Assembly: GCA_029215795.1 (NCBI GenBank)
Contig: JARDYH010000004.1
Coordinates: forward strand, 215,428,517 to 215,492,516
Length of the DNA: 64,000 nt
Source: Anniella stebbinsi
Taxonomy: Eukaryota; Chordata; Lepidosauria; Squamata; Anniellidae
Direction: 5' to 3'
Part shown: in pieces, positions 1 to 11,664 of the stretch
Position numbering within the stretch: the first letter of the stretch is position 1
How the letters are laid out: every line of letters starts with the position of its first letter
Made by a program: the position numbers and the translations under genes
Notes under the pieces: model-generated
The model's database searches: none
Seen by the model: only the letters and a program-made list of their open reading frames with translations
Told to the model about the DNA's origin: nothing

Positions 1-186
1 GAGGAGAAAGCTATCAATGGCTCCTGATGGCTCTATGCTACGTCCAATAACAGAAGCAGTAAGTCTATGTCAACCAGTTGGTGGGGAATATGGGTGGGAG
101 GGTGCTGTTGCACTCATGTCCTGCTTGTGGGTTTCCCGTGAACAGCTGGCTGACCATTGTGTGAACATCATGCACAGCATAACTCT
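1..186 (+). mobile_element. CR1-like LINE 3' end fragment
   Basis: The segment reads 'gctatcaatggctcctgatgg', then 'gtgggagggtgctgttgcac' and 'tcctgcttgtgggtttccc'. The same string of landmarks recurs at 19655, 29760 and 55820 on the plus strand and at 6520, 45290 and 46740 on the minus strand. It behaves as the 3' end of an abundant non-LTR retrotransposon; the CR1-like assignment is by recollection of similar amniote repeats. The copy is cut by the window edge. Confidence 0.6.
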
Positions 187-518
187 GTGAAGCAATGCCG
201 ACTCTGTTTAGCATTCCTGTTCAAGCTTGCTTCACAAAAACTGAAACCAGAGATAGACAACTTTTATATTTTCATGAACTCCTCTGTCTTCCAGATAGTG
301 ATTGGAGAAGACGGAAATATAATTTGCTGCCCAGTCTAACCCTACTACAAATGGTCAGACTCCATAATTACGATGGCACACACCACCAAGCAGGAAGAGT
401 TTACAGTTATAAATATCATATGTCTGGCACAGTATCACATCCTAATATGTATATTTCCAGCACTACAGACTAGAAATCAGCTTCACACACACACTGAAGT
501 AGACAAATTATACACCCA

Positions 519-654
519 CAGGGGTGGGCAGAAAGTACATCTCCAGATGCTTTGGACATCAACTCCCAACATTCCTGACCATTGGCCATGCCGGCAGGGG
601 CTTCTGGGAGTTGACATCCAAAATGTCTGGAGATCTACCTTCTGCCCACCCCTG
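519..654. mobile_element. Foldback (hAT-like MITE), CAGGGGTGGGCAGAA termini
   Basis: A 136-bp near-palindrome opens with CAGGGGTGGGCAGAA and closes with TTCTGCCCACCCCTG. The arms continue inward through ATCTCCAGAT/ATCTGGAGAT and 'catcaactcccaacattcc'. CAG...CTG ends are typical of hAT transposons. The string ATACAC occurs just outside both ends, suggesting a decayed target duplication. No coding capacity. Confidence 0.75.
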
Positions 655-659
655 ATACA

Positions 660-1130
660 CAACATCCAGAGTGGGGACACGAATGTCATGCCCCCTCTGG
701 AGGAATCCTCCTCAGAAGATGACCTGGAGGTAGCCAGGCCAAATGACCTTGAGGTAGATCAGGAAGGCCCTGGTTGGGCCCTTGGGTGAGACAGTAGTCG
801 GGCCTTCCCCTCAAGATGCAGCAAGCCCTCTCTCTGAACTGGAGGCAGATGCTGAGCAGCTCGCTCGCCCTAGGAAGCACTGTTCAATTGGCTGTCAGAC
901 ACAGGAGTGCCCACCTGAGGAACAAGGACTCCTTGTGAGTAAAGGGGCATCCGTAAGCAACACTCTCCTTATGAGTAGGTCTGCAGCTGGGCTCAGAAGG
1001 CTCAGGCTTAAAAGCCTTCAGTTCTAAGTACTGAGAGCTGGAACAGTGCTTGTGCACCAGATACTGGATTTGTACCAATTTGAAAAGACTTCTCTTTTCC
1101 CTGATGAGCGAAAACTGTGGGCTCGTGTCC
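660..1130 (+). other. Acidic ORF-like remnant, possible retroelement debris
   Basis: Overlapping short open frames here encode an acidic Glu/Asp-rich stretch (SSSEDDLEVARPNDLEV) followed by a Ser/Arg/Leu-rich stretch. No splice sites, start context or recognisable domain support a host gene. The acidic style resembles the ORF fragments at 52935-53264 and 53374-53607, so decayed retroelement sequence is the likeliest origin. I cannot name the family. Confidence 0.25.
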
Positions 1131-1935
1131 CACTGAATGCTAAACTGAAACCACATCAGAACGTCACCAAACCAATGAAAGTCACACCTCCTTCACACAC
1201 CTGAATAAAGTGCATCAGTAGTTTCCCCCAAAATTTTAAAGAAATATATGATACGCCATGTCATAAATTGGTGTAAAAAAGGAGGGGGAATAAATATGTC
1301 AATTTCCAGCACTTTTTAACTTGCTTTAATTTTTATCAGATTAGTTTCAAATTCTGGATCTCAAGAGGTGTCAAGCCATTGAGGGTTATAATGGCAGAAC
1401 CTTTTCGGGGGGTGGGGAGCCTCAACTTAACTAGAGGGGCAACTCTTATGCCCCTTTAATAGGAAGGGTTTTTGAGGCTTTCATGCAAATTGCTTTGATT
1501 TGGAAATGTGACTCAAACATTTTATGAACACAGAACAGGAGTACAAAATACAACTGCATTTCCTGATTAAAATTAGTGGCTAGACTTGGGTGTCGGGGAA
1601 GGGGGTTGGGTGCAGATCTGTCCCATGGGCCACTGGATAATTTCTAATCAAAGCTATTTTACAGATTGCCTGCTGAATGGCCACAGTGCTACAAGTGAGA
1701 ACCCTATATTTGACAAGCTCTGAGCCAATTTCTTTTAAGGAAAGTATAAGTAGCAGTAAGGCAGATCTCTGTTTACAGCAATAGCATCAATATAAGTTTG
1801 CTTCCAAGAGCCACCATGCAAAGCAGAAAGCTTGGAGGCCTTCAGCAATGTCTCTTTAAGACTTAAAAGGAAGGCAAGCATAGCCCCAGCATCACCCCAA
1901 ATCTGGACGAGGAAATACTGATCTAGTTTGTACAA
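1131..1935. other. No gene or recognisable element seen
   Basis: Unique-looking AT-rich sequence with short G-runs. No exon with usable splice sites and coding bias was found on either strand. Confidence 0.5.
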
Positions 1936-1939
1936 CACG

Positions 1940-2120
1940 ACAGCATACCATGGCTTGATTTACGCATATGCACTCGGCTTATCATGTCATGTGAACCCAG
2001 GCAGCAAGGGTTGTTTGAGGGTTAAAAAACCTTCAAATAAGCCATGGCACGACATGACATCCCCTGCAGGTAAATTAAGCCATTGTGGGCTGTCATGATG
2101 TGCCAACAGGCCCATAATCA
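1940..2120. mobile_element. Degenerate foldback of the 'taagcca' MITE group
   Basis: Inverted matches such as 'ccatggcttgatttacgc' against 'aaattaagccattg', and 'tcatgtcatgtgaaccc' against 'gacatgacat', give a partly palindromic ~180-bp unit. It resembles the elements at 8575, 13875 and 26600. Confidence 0.45.
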
Positions 2121-2124
2121 GTTG

Positions 2125-4000
2125 CTTCTAGCAATATTCCACTCTGTTGTAAGTGGGTTCCAACGGCTGCATTTCAACACTAAAAGTCATAGGTAACATT
2201 ATTTCCTGCGAATATCATAAAACAAGATGGCATTTCCTCACTAAAAGCCTCAAAAGTGCACAGCCTCACCCTGCATTAAAATCTTACCCATTTTTGATAC
2301 TTGCTGCATTTGTGGAGGCCATCTTGACAATTCTTTGCAAATCAGCTCATCTGGAAAAGAATAACAATCACCCATCAACTATAGTGATCATTTTTGAAGC
2401 AAATCATCATTCTCCATATAGCATTTGTAAATTGCAAAGCTCTTTTCCAAAATTTAACTTATTACTCCCCAAAACACCAGTAAAATACCACCTATCTTAG
2501 CACAGCGCCTTTATGACTGAAAAGTCATAGAGCGGTGAGCAAACTTTTGAGTTCACCGGAAGCAAAGAAGCACATATCCAAGATCTAAAAAAAGAAGAAG
2601 TCCCAGAAGGGTAGGCATAGATGCAACTTATATTTCCTTCCCTAAGCTGATGCCTTCCAGATGTCCTTGACTGCAACTGCCATAATCTCTAATAACTATG
2701 CTGGCTGGGAAGGATGGGACTTGCAGTCCAACACATATGGGAAAGGTCTGTGCAACACATCCTCCATTCTGTTTTAAGGATCACAACCATTTCTCCTTTC
2801 TCTTTCTCCCCTTGCTTTTTTGCTTCATGTCCACCCTGAGGAAGAGTTCTGATGAATTCAAAAGCTTTCTCACTACATTGTGAGTACTTGATGGGTTCCA
2901 AAAAAGGTATTGTGATACTGCTACTTCTGGATTCTTTAAAAATGGACAAACACAGCTTTCTACAAGTTTTACGTGCAAAACTGGATGTAGCTCTCATACT
3001 AATCTACCCCACAGGGTTGTTGTGTGGATAAAATTTGGTAGCAAGCCAGGGGAGGAAGTGGAATAAGAGATTACAGAGAAGCACATAATAAAGAAAGCAA
3101 ACACTGGGACCTTTAGATATGTTCTTTCATCAGCTTTGCAGCACAAAATAGTCTTTCCTTCTCTCTCCAGGCTGCCACTGACATACACAAACACACACAC
3201 ACACAGAGTCCCAGAGTCTTCAACTTTTTAAGAATTCTACGACGCCAAGGGCTTCCTTCAAAGCAAGGTACAGGAAGTTTGCTTTCTTTTAAGCAGTTTG
3301 CTGAAACCACAGCATTAGTTTCAACGGTAGACTTCAACCCGAGGATTCACATGTAACACTGCTAGAAATACTTATAAACACAAAACGTTTATATCTTGGA
3401 GACAGCTTCCTCGAGAGAGACACCCCTATAGACTATTGTTGTTATTATTCACTACTTCCTCACAGTTACTAAAAGGCATGCAAAGAGTTCCAGCTACAGC
3501 AGAAAGAGGTGGGTGGTGTGTGGCGGCACATAACACTGGTACTGGGACTTACGAAAGTTCAAGGAGAAAAGTAAACAGCATGAACTGGAACAAGTTCTAA
3601 TCGCCAGCGAAGCAAAAAAAAAGATTTATGGTGGGTTGGGAGCAGGAAGATTACAGGCTCCCAAAGCTGGCCAAACTGCACAGCAAGCCAAGCGACTGCT
3701 AAGGCTGCAACATTTTATTGGGGCGCCAGAGAGGAAGTGTCCGGTCCAAGAGTACAGACGCCAGAGCATGGCTAAGCAGGCAGCAAAATGTTTCTGGTTG
3801 TGCCATGCAGGCTATAGTTTGGTATCAGCATTGCTTTGCAAAAAGTATTTATGAGATTTGATTCCCGTTTTTTGAACTGGAGCCTCCAAAGGGACTCATC
3901 GTGACATTTGCAAAATACAACTATCTCACTAAATAAAATGTTAAAACTGTGCACTTAAAAAATTCAAGTTATGAAAGAGTGGGGTTGCACGGAAAGTTAT
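2125..4000. other. Gene-free stretch with one decayed foldback
   Basis: No supported exon. 2645-2750 is a decayed copy of the 'ccagatgt...ggactacaactccc' hAT-like foldback. 3002-3070 resembles a SINE tail (cccacagggttgttgt). A short AC microsatellite lies near 3190. Confidence 0.45.
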
Positions 4001-4007
4001 TTGGGGC

Positions 4008-4146
4008 GGGGGCTGTGCCTCAGTGGTAGAGCAGCTGCTTTGTATGCAAAAGGTCCCGAATTCAATCCTCTGTATTTCCAAGCAACAATACTGGACTAGA
4101 TGGACCAAGCATTTGACTCGGTGTGAGGCAGCCTTCTTTGTTCCTA
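4008..4146 (+). mobile_element. tRNA-derived SINE
   Basis: The head contains an A-box-like 'cctcagtggtagagc', the anticodon-arm-like 'ctgctttgtatgcaaaaggt' and a B-box-like 'gaattcaatcc', the arrangement of a tRNA-type pol III promoter. The body continues to 'ggcagccttctttgttcct'. Related copies are at 5185, 12044, 56395 and 62240. Confidence 0.75.
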
Positions 4147-4924
4147 TGGGATGGATACGTGGAAGGTAAGAAGAGGAAGAGGAACACAGATTTGAATAGA
4201 AAAGAGAACTTTACAATATTGAAATCGAAAAGCAAAATAGAAACCAGCAACAAAAGCCTCCCACACATGGGTATAAGTAAGGTGTAAGTGTTAAATGGTT
4301 TTTATGTCTGGAAAATAAAAAAAAATTAAATCCAAAAAAACCTACATAGGAAGTGATAGACGAGACACCAGAACCAGTCATGGCTGATCCAGAAGCAAGC
4401 ATGCAATGTGTCTTTGCCTCCCTCCTTCCCTGTCCTGGTTCTTTCACACAGGGCAGTTGGTCTTACTTGGATAATGGGGTGGGGGGACAGGTCCAACCGA
4501 ATCATCGGATGAAGTCCTTTTAATATCTCTTTTTCAACTGGAAAAGCAGCTCTTATCTAGAATCAACATGCTTAAGAGTGCTAGACAGACTAAGAGCTTC
4601 GCTACATGAGCAACGTATCACATGCTCATGATTGACCACTCACAGAAGTTTGCAGGTCCATTACATGATGCCATCAACCTCTAGGACATCTCTCGCATCT
4701 TCCCCTGGAAATCTCGCTAAAAAAACTCCAGAGACAATCCAGCATCTAAAATAACCACACAATTAATTCCACCACTAGATGGAGCTGTTTCACTGAACTC
4801 TATGAAACATTGGGCAGAGGGGAAAGTTTCAATTACAAATCACATGGTCCTGCCTGAAGGAGCCCATAGTGAATACACAAAAAGGCCTGAAGGGAAAAAG
4901 ACTGGTAAGGGGTGGGTTTTCCTA

Positions 4925-5000
4925 AGACAGCCTTCTTGATTTAGTGCCATCCAAATGTGTTAGATGGCAAGTCCCATCATTCCCAGCCATTAATGCTCCT
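4925..5000. mobile_element. hAT-like foldback, half copy
   Basis: One arm only ('agccttcttgatttagtgcc', 'aagtcccatcattcccagcc') of the family whose best copy is 25232-25367. Confidence 0.45.
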
Positions 5001-5184
5001 TGAGCTTCTAGGAAGAAGCTCAGGGTAAAAATGGAACAATTAGAAATACAAATGGCTTTGAAATGATCCCTCAAAAGAACCAAGAAAGAGCTGAATGTCT
5101 GAGCAAAAGTAAAGGTTTTTAACACAAAGGCCTTATCAAAGTGCTTTACCTGATTATTATTCCACAGTCAAGAACATCCTTGGC

Positions 5185-5338
5185 AAGCTGAAAGTCCAAG
5201 GTTGTAACCCTGGCATTTCCAGTTAAAAGGATCAAGGAGCAGGTAGTGTGAAAGCCCTTTTTCTGCCCAAGACCTTAGAGACCTGCTGCCAGATGGAACA
5301 TAGTCAGGTGTGGTTTGAGGCAGGTTCTATGTTCCTTT
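5185..5338 (+). mobile_element. tRNA-derived SINE, 5'-degenerate
   Basis: Shares 'tccagttaaaaggatcaagg', 'gagcaggtagtgtgaaagcc' and the terminal 'ttctatgttcct' with the SINE family seen at 56395 and 62240. The A-box region is eroded. Confidence 0.6.
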
Positions 5339-5448
5339 ACCAGAAGACATGGGCTGCCCAATTAAACAATGGCCATCACTGAATTGCACATATTCGGATA
5401 TTGCTGAATCCTGAAAGAAAGGGTAATGTGCAATTTAGATAGCACTTT

Positions 5449-5563
5449 TAAGGCACAATCCTATGCAGCTTTAGACAGGAAAAAACTCCTACAATTCCCA
5501 GCATGCCCCAGCCAGCTCTGTTGGACTTTTTCCTGTCTAAACCTGCATAGGATCCAGCCCTTA
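5449..5563. mobile_element. Foldback MITE, 'caatcctatgcatgtttagacag' family
   Basis: Starts 'cacaatcctatgcagcttta' then 'gacagg' and ends 'cctgtctaaacctgcatagg'. The middle is 'ctcctacaattcccagcatg'. The ends are inverted repeats of one another. Three more copies lie at 14958, 23336 and 34893. Confidence 0.65.
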
Positions 5564-5896
5564 ATTAACAAGAAGCTTTATTATCTTTTTGCTACATTAG
5601 TAGCCAGTCACTTTATAACTACAGAGCTGTGGGAGGTTTTACTTTCTCTTTGGATCACACCCCAACTAAACAGTTGTCTGCTTTCTCTTCTGTTGTGGGT
5701 TCCAAAGCACCTCATTCTCACATGGGATAGCAACATCCAACTGCTAGCTGATAGCAGTATCAACAAGCTGCCAAGGAAACCGGTGGCAAAAGAAGTTTGG
5801 TCACACTGTTGTATTCATTTACTGCATGATATAAGGCTCAGAAATGGGTGTCAACTAAGAATCACACCAATCCAGCAAGGCCTATCTCCTGAGATT

Positions 5897-6110
5897 TCTT
5901 TCTTTCTTTTTATATCCCGCCTTTCATCCAAAGAGCTAAAGGCGGCGTACATGATTCTCCTGCCCTCCATTTTAGCCTCACAACAATCCTGCGAAGTAGG
6001 CTAGGTTGAGAATCAGTGACTGGCCTGAAGTCACCCAGTGAGCTTCACGGACTAGACCCCATATCCCCCGAGTTCCAGTCCAACACTCTAACCACTACAC
6101 CACAATGCAG
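5897..6110 (-). mobile_element. tRNA-headed SINE, minus strand
   Basis: Read on the minus strand it gives 'tggtgtagtggttagagtgt' then 'tgg', an ownership-type body ('ttcaggccagtcactgattc', 'cctacttcgcaggattgttg') and the tail 'aggcgggatataaa'. The same family is at 23483 and 30006 on the plus strand. Confidence 0.7.
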
Positions 6111-6269
6111 ATTGCAGCTTCTGCCTTAAAAAGAAGAAAAACAGGAAAAACAAAAGCAAGTGAAATTTGACTTCAGGCAGAGTTTCTCAAACTAAGGCCT
6201 TCTTTAATCTTATGAACTAAGACTTTCTATAATCTTATTCTATGTTTTATTCCCACACCAGCACAGTCC

Positions 6270-6460
6270 AGCCACCTTTATTTATTTATTTATTTATTTA
6301 TCATATTTTTACCCCGCTCCTCAGCCAAAAAAAGGCTCTAGGAGCGGAGCACTTTACAATCAATTAGCAAAGATGACAGTCCCTGCCCTCAGGCTTACAA
6401 TCTAAAAAAGACATGACACACAAGTAGAAGGAGTTGGAGAGGGAAGGGGGGGGGAAGAGA
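6270..6460 (-). mobile_element. LINE 3'-end fragment with ATTT repeat
   Basis: A (TTTA)n run is followed by 'ccccgctcctcagcc', 'gagcggagcactttacaatc' and 'tccctgccctcaggcttaca'. The last part is shared with 50340-50420. It looks like a reversed LINE tail. Confidence 0.45.
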
Positions 6461-6517
6461 GTGTGTGAGAGAGAGAAATTAAGTCCACTGGGATGGGATT
6501 CACCTTTCTCTTTGGGA

Positions 6518-7110
6518 GGTGAATGTAAGAAGAGACACGTTGAATCAGACCAAAGGCCAGGCCAGGCCAGGCCAGCATTCTGTTCACACAGCAACCAACC
6601 CGCAGTCTGTAGGAAGCCCAAAAGCAGGACATAAGTGCAATAGCACCCTCCTGATCATGTTCCCCAGCAACTGGTATTAACAGGCATACTGCCTCTGCTA
6701 TTGGACATAATATATAGCTGCCATGATTAACAGCCATTCCGCAACTCTGATACTGAAGGTAGCATATAGCCATCAGGAGCAGTAGCCACCGATAGTCTCA
6801 TCTTCCACGAATTTCTCTAATGCCATTTTAAAGCCACCCAAACTGGTGGCCATCGCTACATTTGTGGGAGCGATTTCATAGTTTAACTAGGTGCTGTGTG
6901 AAGAAGTATTTCCTTATATCTATCCTGAATCTCCCACCGTTCAGCTTCATGGGTTAACCATGTCCTAGTTCTAGTATTGACCATTTTCTATTATTATGGG
7001 TCACAGAGAAAAAAACTTCTCCTATCGACTTGCTTCACACTATGCCTGATTTTATCCACCTCTATCATGTATCCCTGAACTTGCTTTTTTTTTTCTCAGC
7101 TAAACATGTA
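6518..7110 (-). mobile_element. CR1-like LINE 3' end, minus strand (longest copy)
   Basis: Nearly 600 bp of the family at 1-186 in reverse: 'tgaatcagaccaaaggcc', 'ttccccagcaactggtatta', 'aaactggtggccatcgctac', 'gtgctgtgtgaagaagtatt' and 'gtatccctgaacttgc'. Frames are broken. A GGCCA repeat expansion lies at 6555-6574. Confidence 0.65.
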
Positions 7111-7888
7111 GCAAATTATGTCCTCTTCACTTTTAATGGAGTGCTGGAAAATGAGCTCTGGACTGAGCCTAAAATACTAGGCTCAGTACACCCCTCAAAA
7201 AATAGTGGGACTTCCTTTTCTTTTATTCTTATTATATTTATATTCATTTGTATCCCGCCTTTTTCCCAATACTGGGATTCAAGGCGGCTTTACAAAATTA
7301 AAGCATATGAATAGAAATATGCAAAAGTTAAAAATACAATTAAACCTGCTGCAATACTAAAACATTTAAAATACAAAAAACAATTTTTAGAAATGAACAT
7401 CTAAGCTTCTCTGCACAGGCGTGATGGCAAAACAGGGAGGAACACACATGCCTTCATGTCATGCATTTGAATTAGAAGGAAGCATGTTAATTGTCTTTCA
7501 TGCATGACGTAAAATTGGCAATTCAGCCCCCATGCAATCAGGTGGATTTTACAGGAGGGAAAGGCTGCTTGTGTGTGGATGCAGACACACACGCACCTAC
7601 CTCAGCTATTTGTTTCCGAGGTTTCCTTTCTGAAACGCTAGTTTTCTGTTGCACGAGCAGTGGCTCCGGTTGCTGCACCAAAATGAGCGAGACCGCAGCA
7701 GCAATATTAGATACCACCTTAAGATCCCTATTTGTAAAATGAGAGCACCTAATTATCTAACTCGCAGGGTATATCCACTAAAGGCAGTAAAGCACCTTGC
7801 AAAAATACGTCTTATATAAAATAATACATAGCACTGTACAGAACTGCAAAGGGCTAGCCAGCTTGGAGCCAAACCAACAATACAACCT

Positions 7889-8017
7889 GTCCCAACCTAG
7901 TGCCCTGCAGATGTTTTGACCTACAATTCCCAGCATTCCTGACTATTGGCTGTGCTGGCTGGGGCTAATGGGAGTTGAAGTCCAAAATATCTGGAGGGCA
8001 CCAGGTTGGGGAAGGTA
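7889..8017. mobile_element. hAT-like foldback
   Basis: Left arm 'cccaacctagtgccctgcag' then 'atgttttgacctacaattcc'; right arm 'tgggagttgaagtccaaaat' then 'atctggagggcaccaggttg'. Arms are about 55 bp around a short centre. Confidence 0.7.
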
Positions 8018-8162
8018 GCTCTAACACATTTATCATGCAATGTTTTAATTGCTTTTAATATTTTTAATATTTTATTGCTTTTAATATTTTTAATATTTTA
8101 TTGCTTTTAATATTTTATAGCAGCCAAGAAATGTTTTTAAATAAAGAAATCCTGTGCATATG

Positions 8163-8164
<2 letters not shown>

Positions 8165-8202
<38 letters not shown>

Positions 8203-8250
8203 TATTACATTTATATACCGCCCCATAGCCGAAGCTCTCTGGTTGGTTTA
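8165..8250 (-). mobile_element. LINE 3' tail with (ATT)n, minus strand
   Basis: (ATT)n is followed by 'ataccgccccatagccgaag', the reverse complement of the LINE tail at 31675-31740 ('cttcggctattgggcggtat'). Confidence 0.6.
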
Positions 8251-8574
8251 CTCAGTCTATGGCCACTGAGTTCAAAGGGCTTTCTCCCAGGTAAATGGGT
8301 ATAGGATTGCACTCTTCTCATGGCATAAGCTTTTGTGGGCCACAGGTGACTTTGCCAGACATATGAAATGGTTGTGTTAGTGGGTTCGCAGCTATACATC
8401 ATGAGAACAGAAAAAGAGGAATGGGGAATATTTTTATAAAGTGAAGCTAATATCTAAAATGGCACCAAAAAAAAAAACACCCTCTGCATTTCTGCTCTTG
8501 CAACGTATATAGGCTTACCAACTGACATAACCCACTTCACACATTTAGCAAAGAAGACTGCAGCCCACTATGGG

Positions 8575-8760
8575 CCAGTTCAGACAATACGCTAAGCCAT
8601 GGTTAGGCCACTAACCCTTTTGTAGTAAAAGGTTAGTGAACGTGTTTAAATCATGGTTATGCAGCCACCATGGTTAGGAATGGTTCACACGACACACTAA
8701 GCCATACCGTTTAGCTCAAAATGCTTAACCACTGTGGCTTAGCATGCCATCTGAACAGGG
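8575..8760. mobile_element. Foldback MITE, 'ttcagacaa..c.ctaagcca' family
   Basis: Left end 'cagttcagacaatacgctaa', right end 'gtggcttagcatgccatctg' then 'aacag'. The termini are inverted matches. Copies of the same family are at 13875 and 26600. Confidence 0.65.
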
Positions 8761-8839
8761 TCAATAAGGCCTAAGGGATGTTGCGATTAGCAGTCCAAGA
8801 CATCTGAAGGGCAACAGGTTGGATAAGGCTGTTTTAAGG

Positions 8840-10055
8840 TCCCCCGAAACTCTTTATTCTTCCAAACGAAGATAAAGCAAAACACATAGCACTGGTTGGA
8901 ATTCAGAACAAATATGTTGTTGAGTAGGCTCCTTAAAAGCTAACATTATTTTTCAAAGCATCATCCATGAATAGCAAAGTGCACCTCCTATTGGCATCAG
9001 ACTACTAACATGTGGAACAGAGTAAAAGAAATCTTAACAGCAAAGCAGTATTTTCAAATGAATTTGCTGCAATTCTAATGGGAACAAAAAACTTATACCC
9101 TGTGGAATCACAGAAATCTCACATTTCAAATTGACATTCTCCTCTTTGGCAAGGCTTTGATCGTTTCACAGTGAGCAGATATGATTTAGTTACTGCAGAA
9201 TTATTTTGTATCTGATTCTGCTACTCCAAAGACTCTGAGCATAAAAATTACTAAACCAGTAAGTACGAAAAGAGATTGGCTAAAGCAAGATCGAATGAGC
9301 AACCTCTAGTGGGCAAATTTCGGCATGGCTTCCTACAAATGGCTTTAAAGAACAAAGTTGTAGAACAAACAATTCTCAGCCTAAACCACAAATATTTCAT
9401 TACAATAACAAACTCAGTCTTACTATACATCATTTGTTTCATGATTTGGTGAATTATTTAGAGCTCACCTGAGCATTCAATGTCCATTTCAAGTCAGGCT
9501 TTACAACACATTATTATTCCAACTACAGATTGCTAGGTCGCTTCACACATTTTGTTTTTCATTTGTATATATAAAACATTTTACATATACAAGGACAATC
9601 TCATAATTAACTATTTCTAGACTTGGGATAGGCTCCCAATCTTTTCCTCCCCTAAATTCTAGAGCCACACAAATTAAAGAAAGACCATCCTACCTACCTC
9701 CTGGGAGATTATACTTAATAAGCAAAGAAGTTTAAGAAATATAATACATTATTCTGATAACTGTAAATGTATTACCAGAACTTTGGGGCCTATTTGCACC
9801 CCTGCCTAGAATGTGCAAAAGAGCTGATGTCCCCATCACTCCACCCTCATTACAAACTGGTACACACACAGAAAAACATGCACACAGCAAATGCTACTTT
9901 ACCACTCTGTGCATCATACAGGAGCATGCACCTGGAAGCACATAATATGTGGCCAAATATTATGTGCAAATGCTTTGTCTGCACCTGATGGAGATGTGGT
10001 GATCAGTTCTACCATCAAAGTGCACAGATAGCAACATATGCACATATTTTTCAGC
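8840..10055. other. No gene or clear element
   Basis: AT-rich sequence without supported exons. A short remnant of a hAT-like foldback lies just before it, at 8775-8835. Confidence 0.45.
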
Positions 10056-10059
10056 CCCA

Positions 10060-10415
10060 TGCTGGGGCTATTTGCACAACACACTAACCCACACTCAATG
10101 GTTGAGTGTGGGTTGTTTTTGTTAAACCTTGTTGTATACACCCAGGTCATCTTCAGGGTGTCTTGTTAATCATGCAGTTTGGCTTGTTAACCACACTCAA
10201 CAACAAACCATGGATTTTCAGGGTGGTTCGTTCAAGAAAAACATACCACACTGAAAAAACATACCACACTGCATGGTTAATAAGCCACCCTGCAGAAAAT
10301 GGCCTGGGTTCAGACAACACATAAATTCACGGTTCAACAGTCAACCCCACAGTTCAACAAACAACCCACACACAACCACTGAATGTTGTATGAACCCAGT
10401 CATTGTGTGAAGCAA
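10060..10415. mobile_element. Cluster of foldback MITEs ('cacaacacactaaccca')
   Basis: Near-palindromic blocks contain 'gcacaacacactaaccca', a hairpin 'acactcaatggttgagtgt', 'aaccacactcaacaacaaac' and a second terminus 'ggttcagacaacacataa'. At least two elements appear to be joined or nested. Confidence 0.5.
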
Positions 10416-10676
10416 CTCACTAGTGAAGCAACTCATTAGATAAAAGTAAAATATTCACTTTCAGAAAATGTAAGACAAAGATTTTTTTTAAAAAATGACA
10501 TCCAGAAAACAGCAGCTGGTGTGTCTGTGCGTGCGCACGCATGTATGAAGAATGGAAAACATAGGATTTCAAGCAGTAACAATGGGCACAAAAATTGGTT
10601 TGGAATATGAAGCAAAGAAAACATTCTCAACTTTTAAGAAGTCATTAAACAATGCGTATTTTCCTGTTACAAGGCA

Positions 10677-10770
10677 GGTTTCCCCAAAATGGTGCCCTCC
10701 AGATGTGTTAGATTGGGGGAGTTTGCAGTCCAACACAGCTGGAGGGCGCCAGGTTAGAGAGGGCTGTTGT
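10677..10770. mobile_element. hAT-like foldback, short copy
   Basis: Arms 'atggtgccctccagatgtgt' and 'tccaacacagctggagggcg' then 'ccaggtt'. The internal half has been lost. Confidence 0.55.
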
Positions 10771-11389
10771 AAGGCACTCTGAAGTTTTTTTCAGTGGGAC
10801 AAAGAAAACACCGAGTAAATAACAATATCGAGACACCACCCAGCATCGCGTCTTTCAACAATACCACATTGCCCGTTCCCCTTTCAGACTCCGAAGTTCT
10901 GAGCTGTTCTCATGCAAATAAACCCCCCAGAGACATCGGTTTTAACACCTTCCAGCGTTTTGCAGCGAATTGTCATTTGTTTGCTTTTGAAAGAAACTGA
11001 ACAGAACAAGTAATAGCATTAGCACTGACAGCCGGAAAAACAACAGCAATGCAGAAAACTTTTCTCTCTCTCTCTCTCTCTTTTTTTTAAAAGCACCATC
11101 TGGTCGTGACTGCTTTTTCCATCCCTTTTCCAAACTAAAGCGTCGGTCATTCTCTGCAAAGCAGAAACCGAAGGATGTTTTGGAGTTGGAGTTATTATGT
11201 TCTATGCAAAAGAAAAAACGGGGGGGGGGGGGATGGATTCTCACCTCCGCTAAAACCGTGCAAAATCCATCTGGAGACAGGAGAGGGTAATATAAGGAGG
11301 TGCTTTGAGTATCCTCGCTCCAGCAAAGGCAAGGGGGCACAGAGGGGTGGGGGGCAGAAGCAAGGCTACTTTGCTTGTTTGCTTTCTCT

Positions 11390-11660
11390 GCCCCCGCCGC
11401 CCCCCTGTAACCTGTTGCCGTTCCTGCTGCAGCAGCTGCTGCTGCAACCTCCTTACACTGGGAGAGACAGAGAGATCACGGCTGGAATAGAATGCAGCCG
11501 GATTGGCTGTCCGAAAGAGAGAGCAGGTCCAAGAGGTTCTAGCCCCGCCTCCTAAGCCCTCGACACGCCCCTTCCAGGAGAGAATTCCTCCCTCTCCTCT
11601 TTGCAGCCGCCGAAGCGTCTCCGGAAGAACCCGAAGTCTCCCGTTCTACAGATCAGTGGA
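11390..11660. promoter_or_regulatory. CpG-rich candidate promoter
   Basis: By eye there are about 15 CpG in some 270 bp, in a window that is otherwise CpG-poor. It includes an inverted CCAAT box (gattggctg, near 11500), a GC box (ccccgcctcc, near 11545) and 'cacgcccctt'. By synteny it could drive C4orf36 (+), AFF1 (-) or both. No first exon with a confident donor was identified, so transcription and direction are inference. The AFF1 coding start was not seen. Confidence 0.4.
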
Positions 11661-11664
11661 GGCA

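Noticed and set aside
4008..4080. Functional tRNA gene
   Set aside because: Pol III boxes are present, but the cloverleaf is degenerate and the sequence continues into a SINE body repeated elsewhere.
5426..6004. 192-aa open frame
   Set aside because: Runs across a MITE and a reversed SINE; composition is not protein-like.
1..11660. AFF1 coding exons on the minus strand
   Set aside because: Expected by synteny, but no frame resembling the AFF1 N-terminus was found; it probably lies left of the window.
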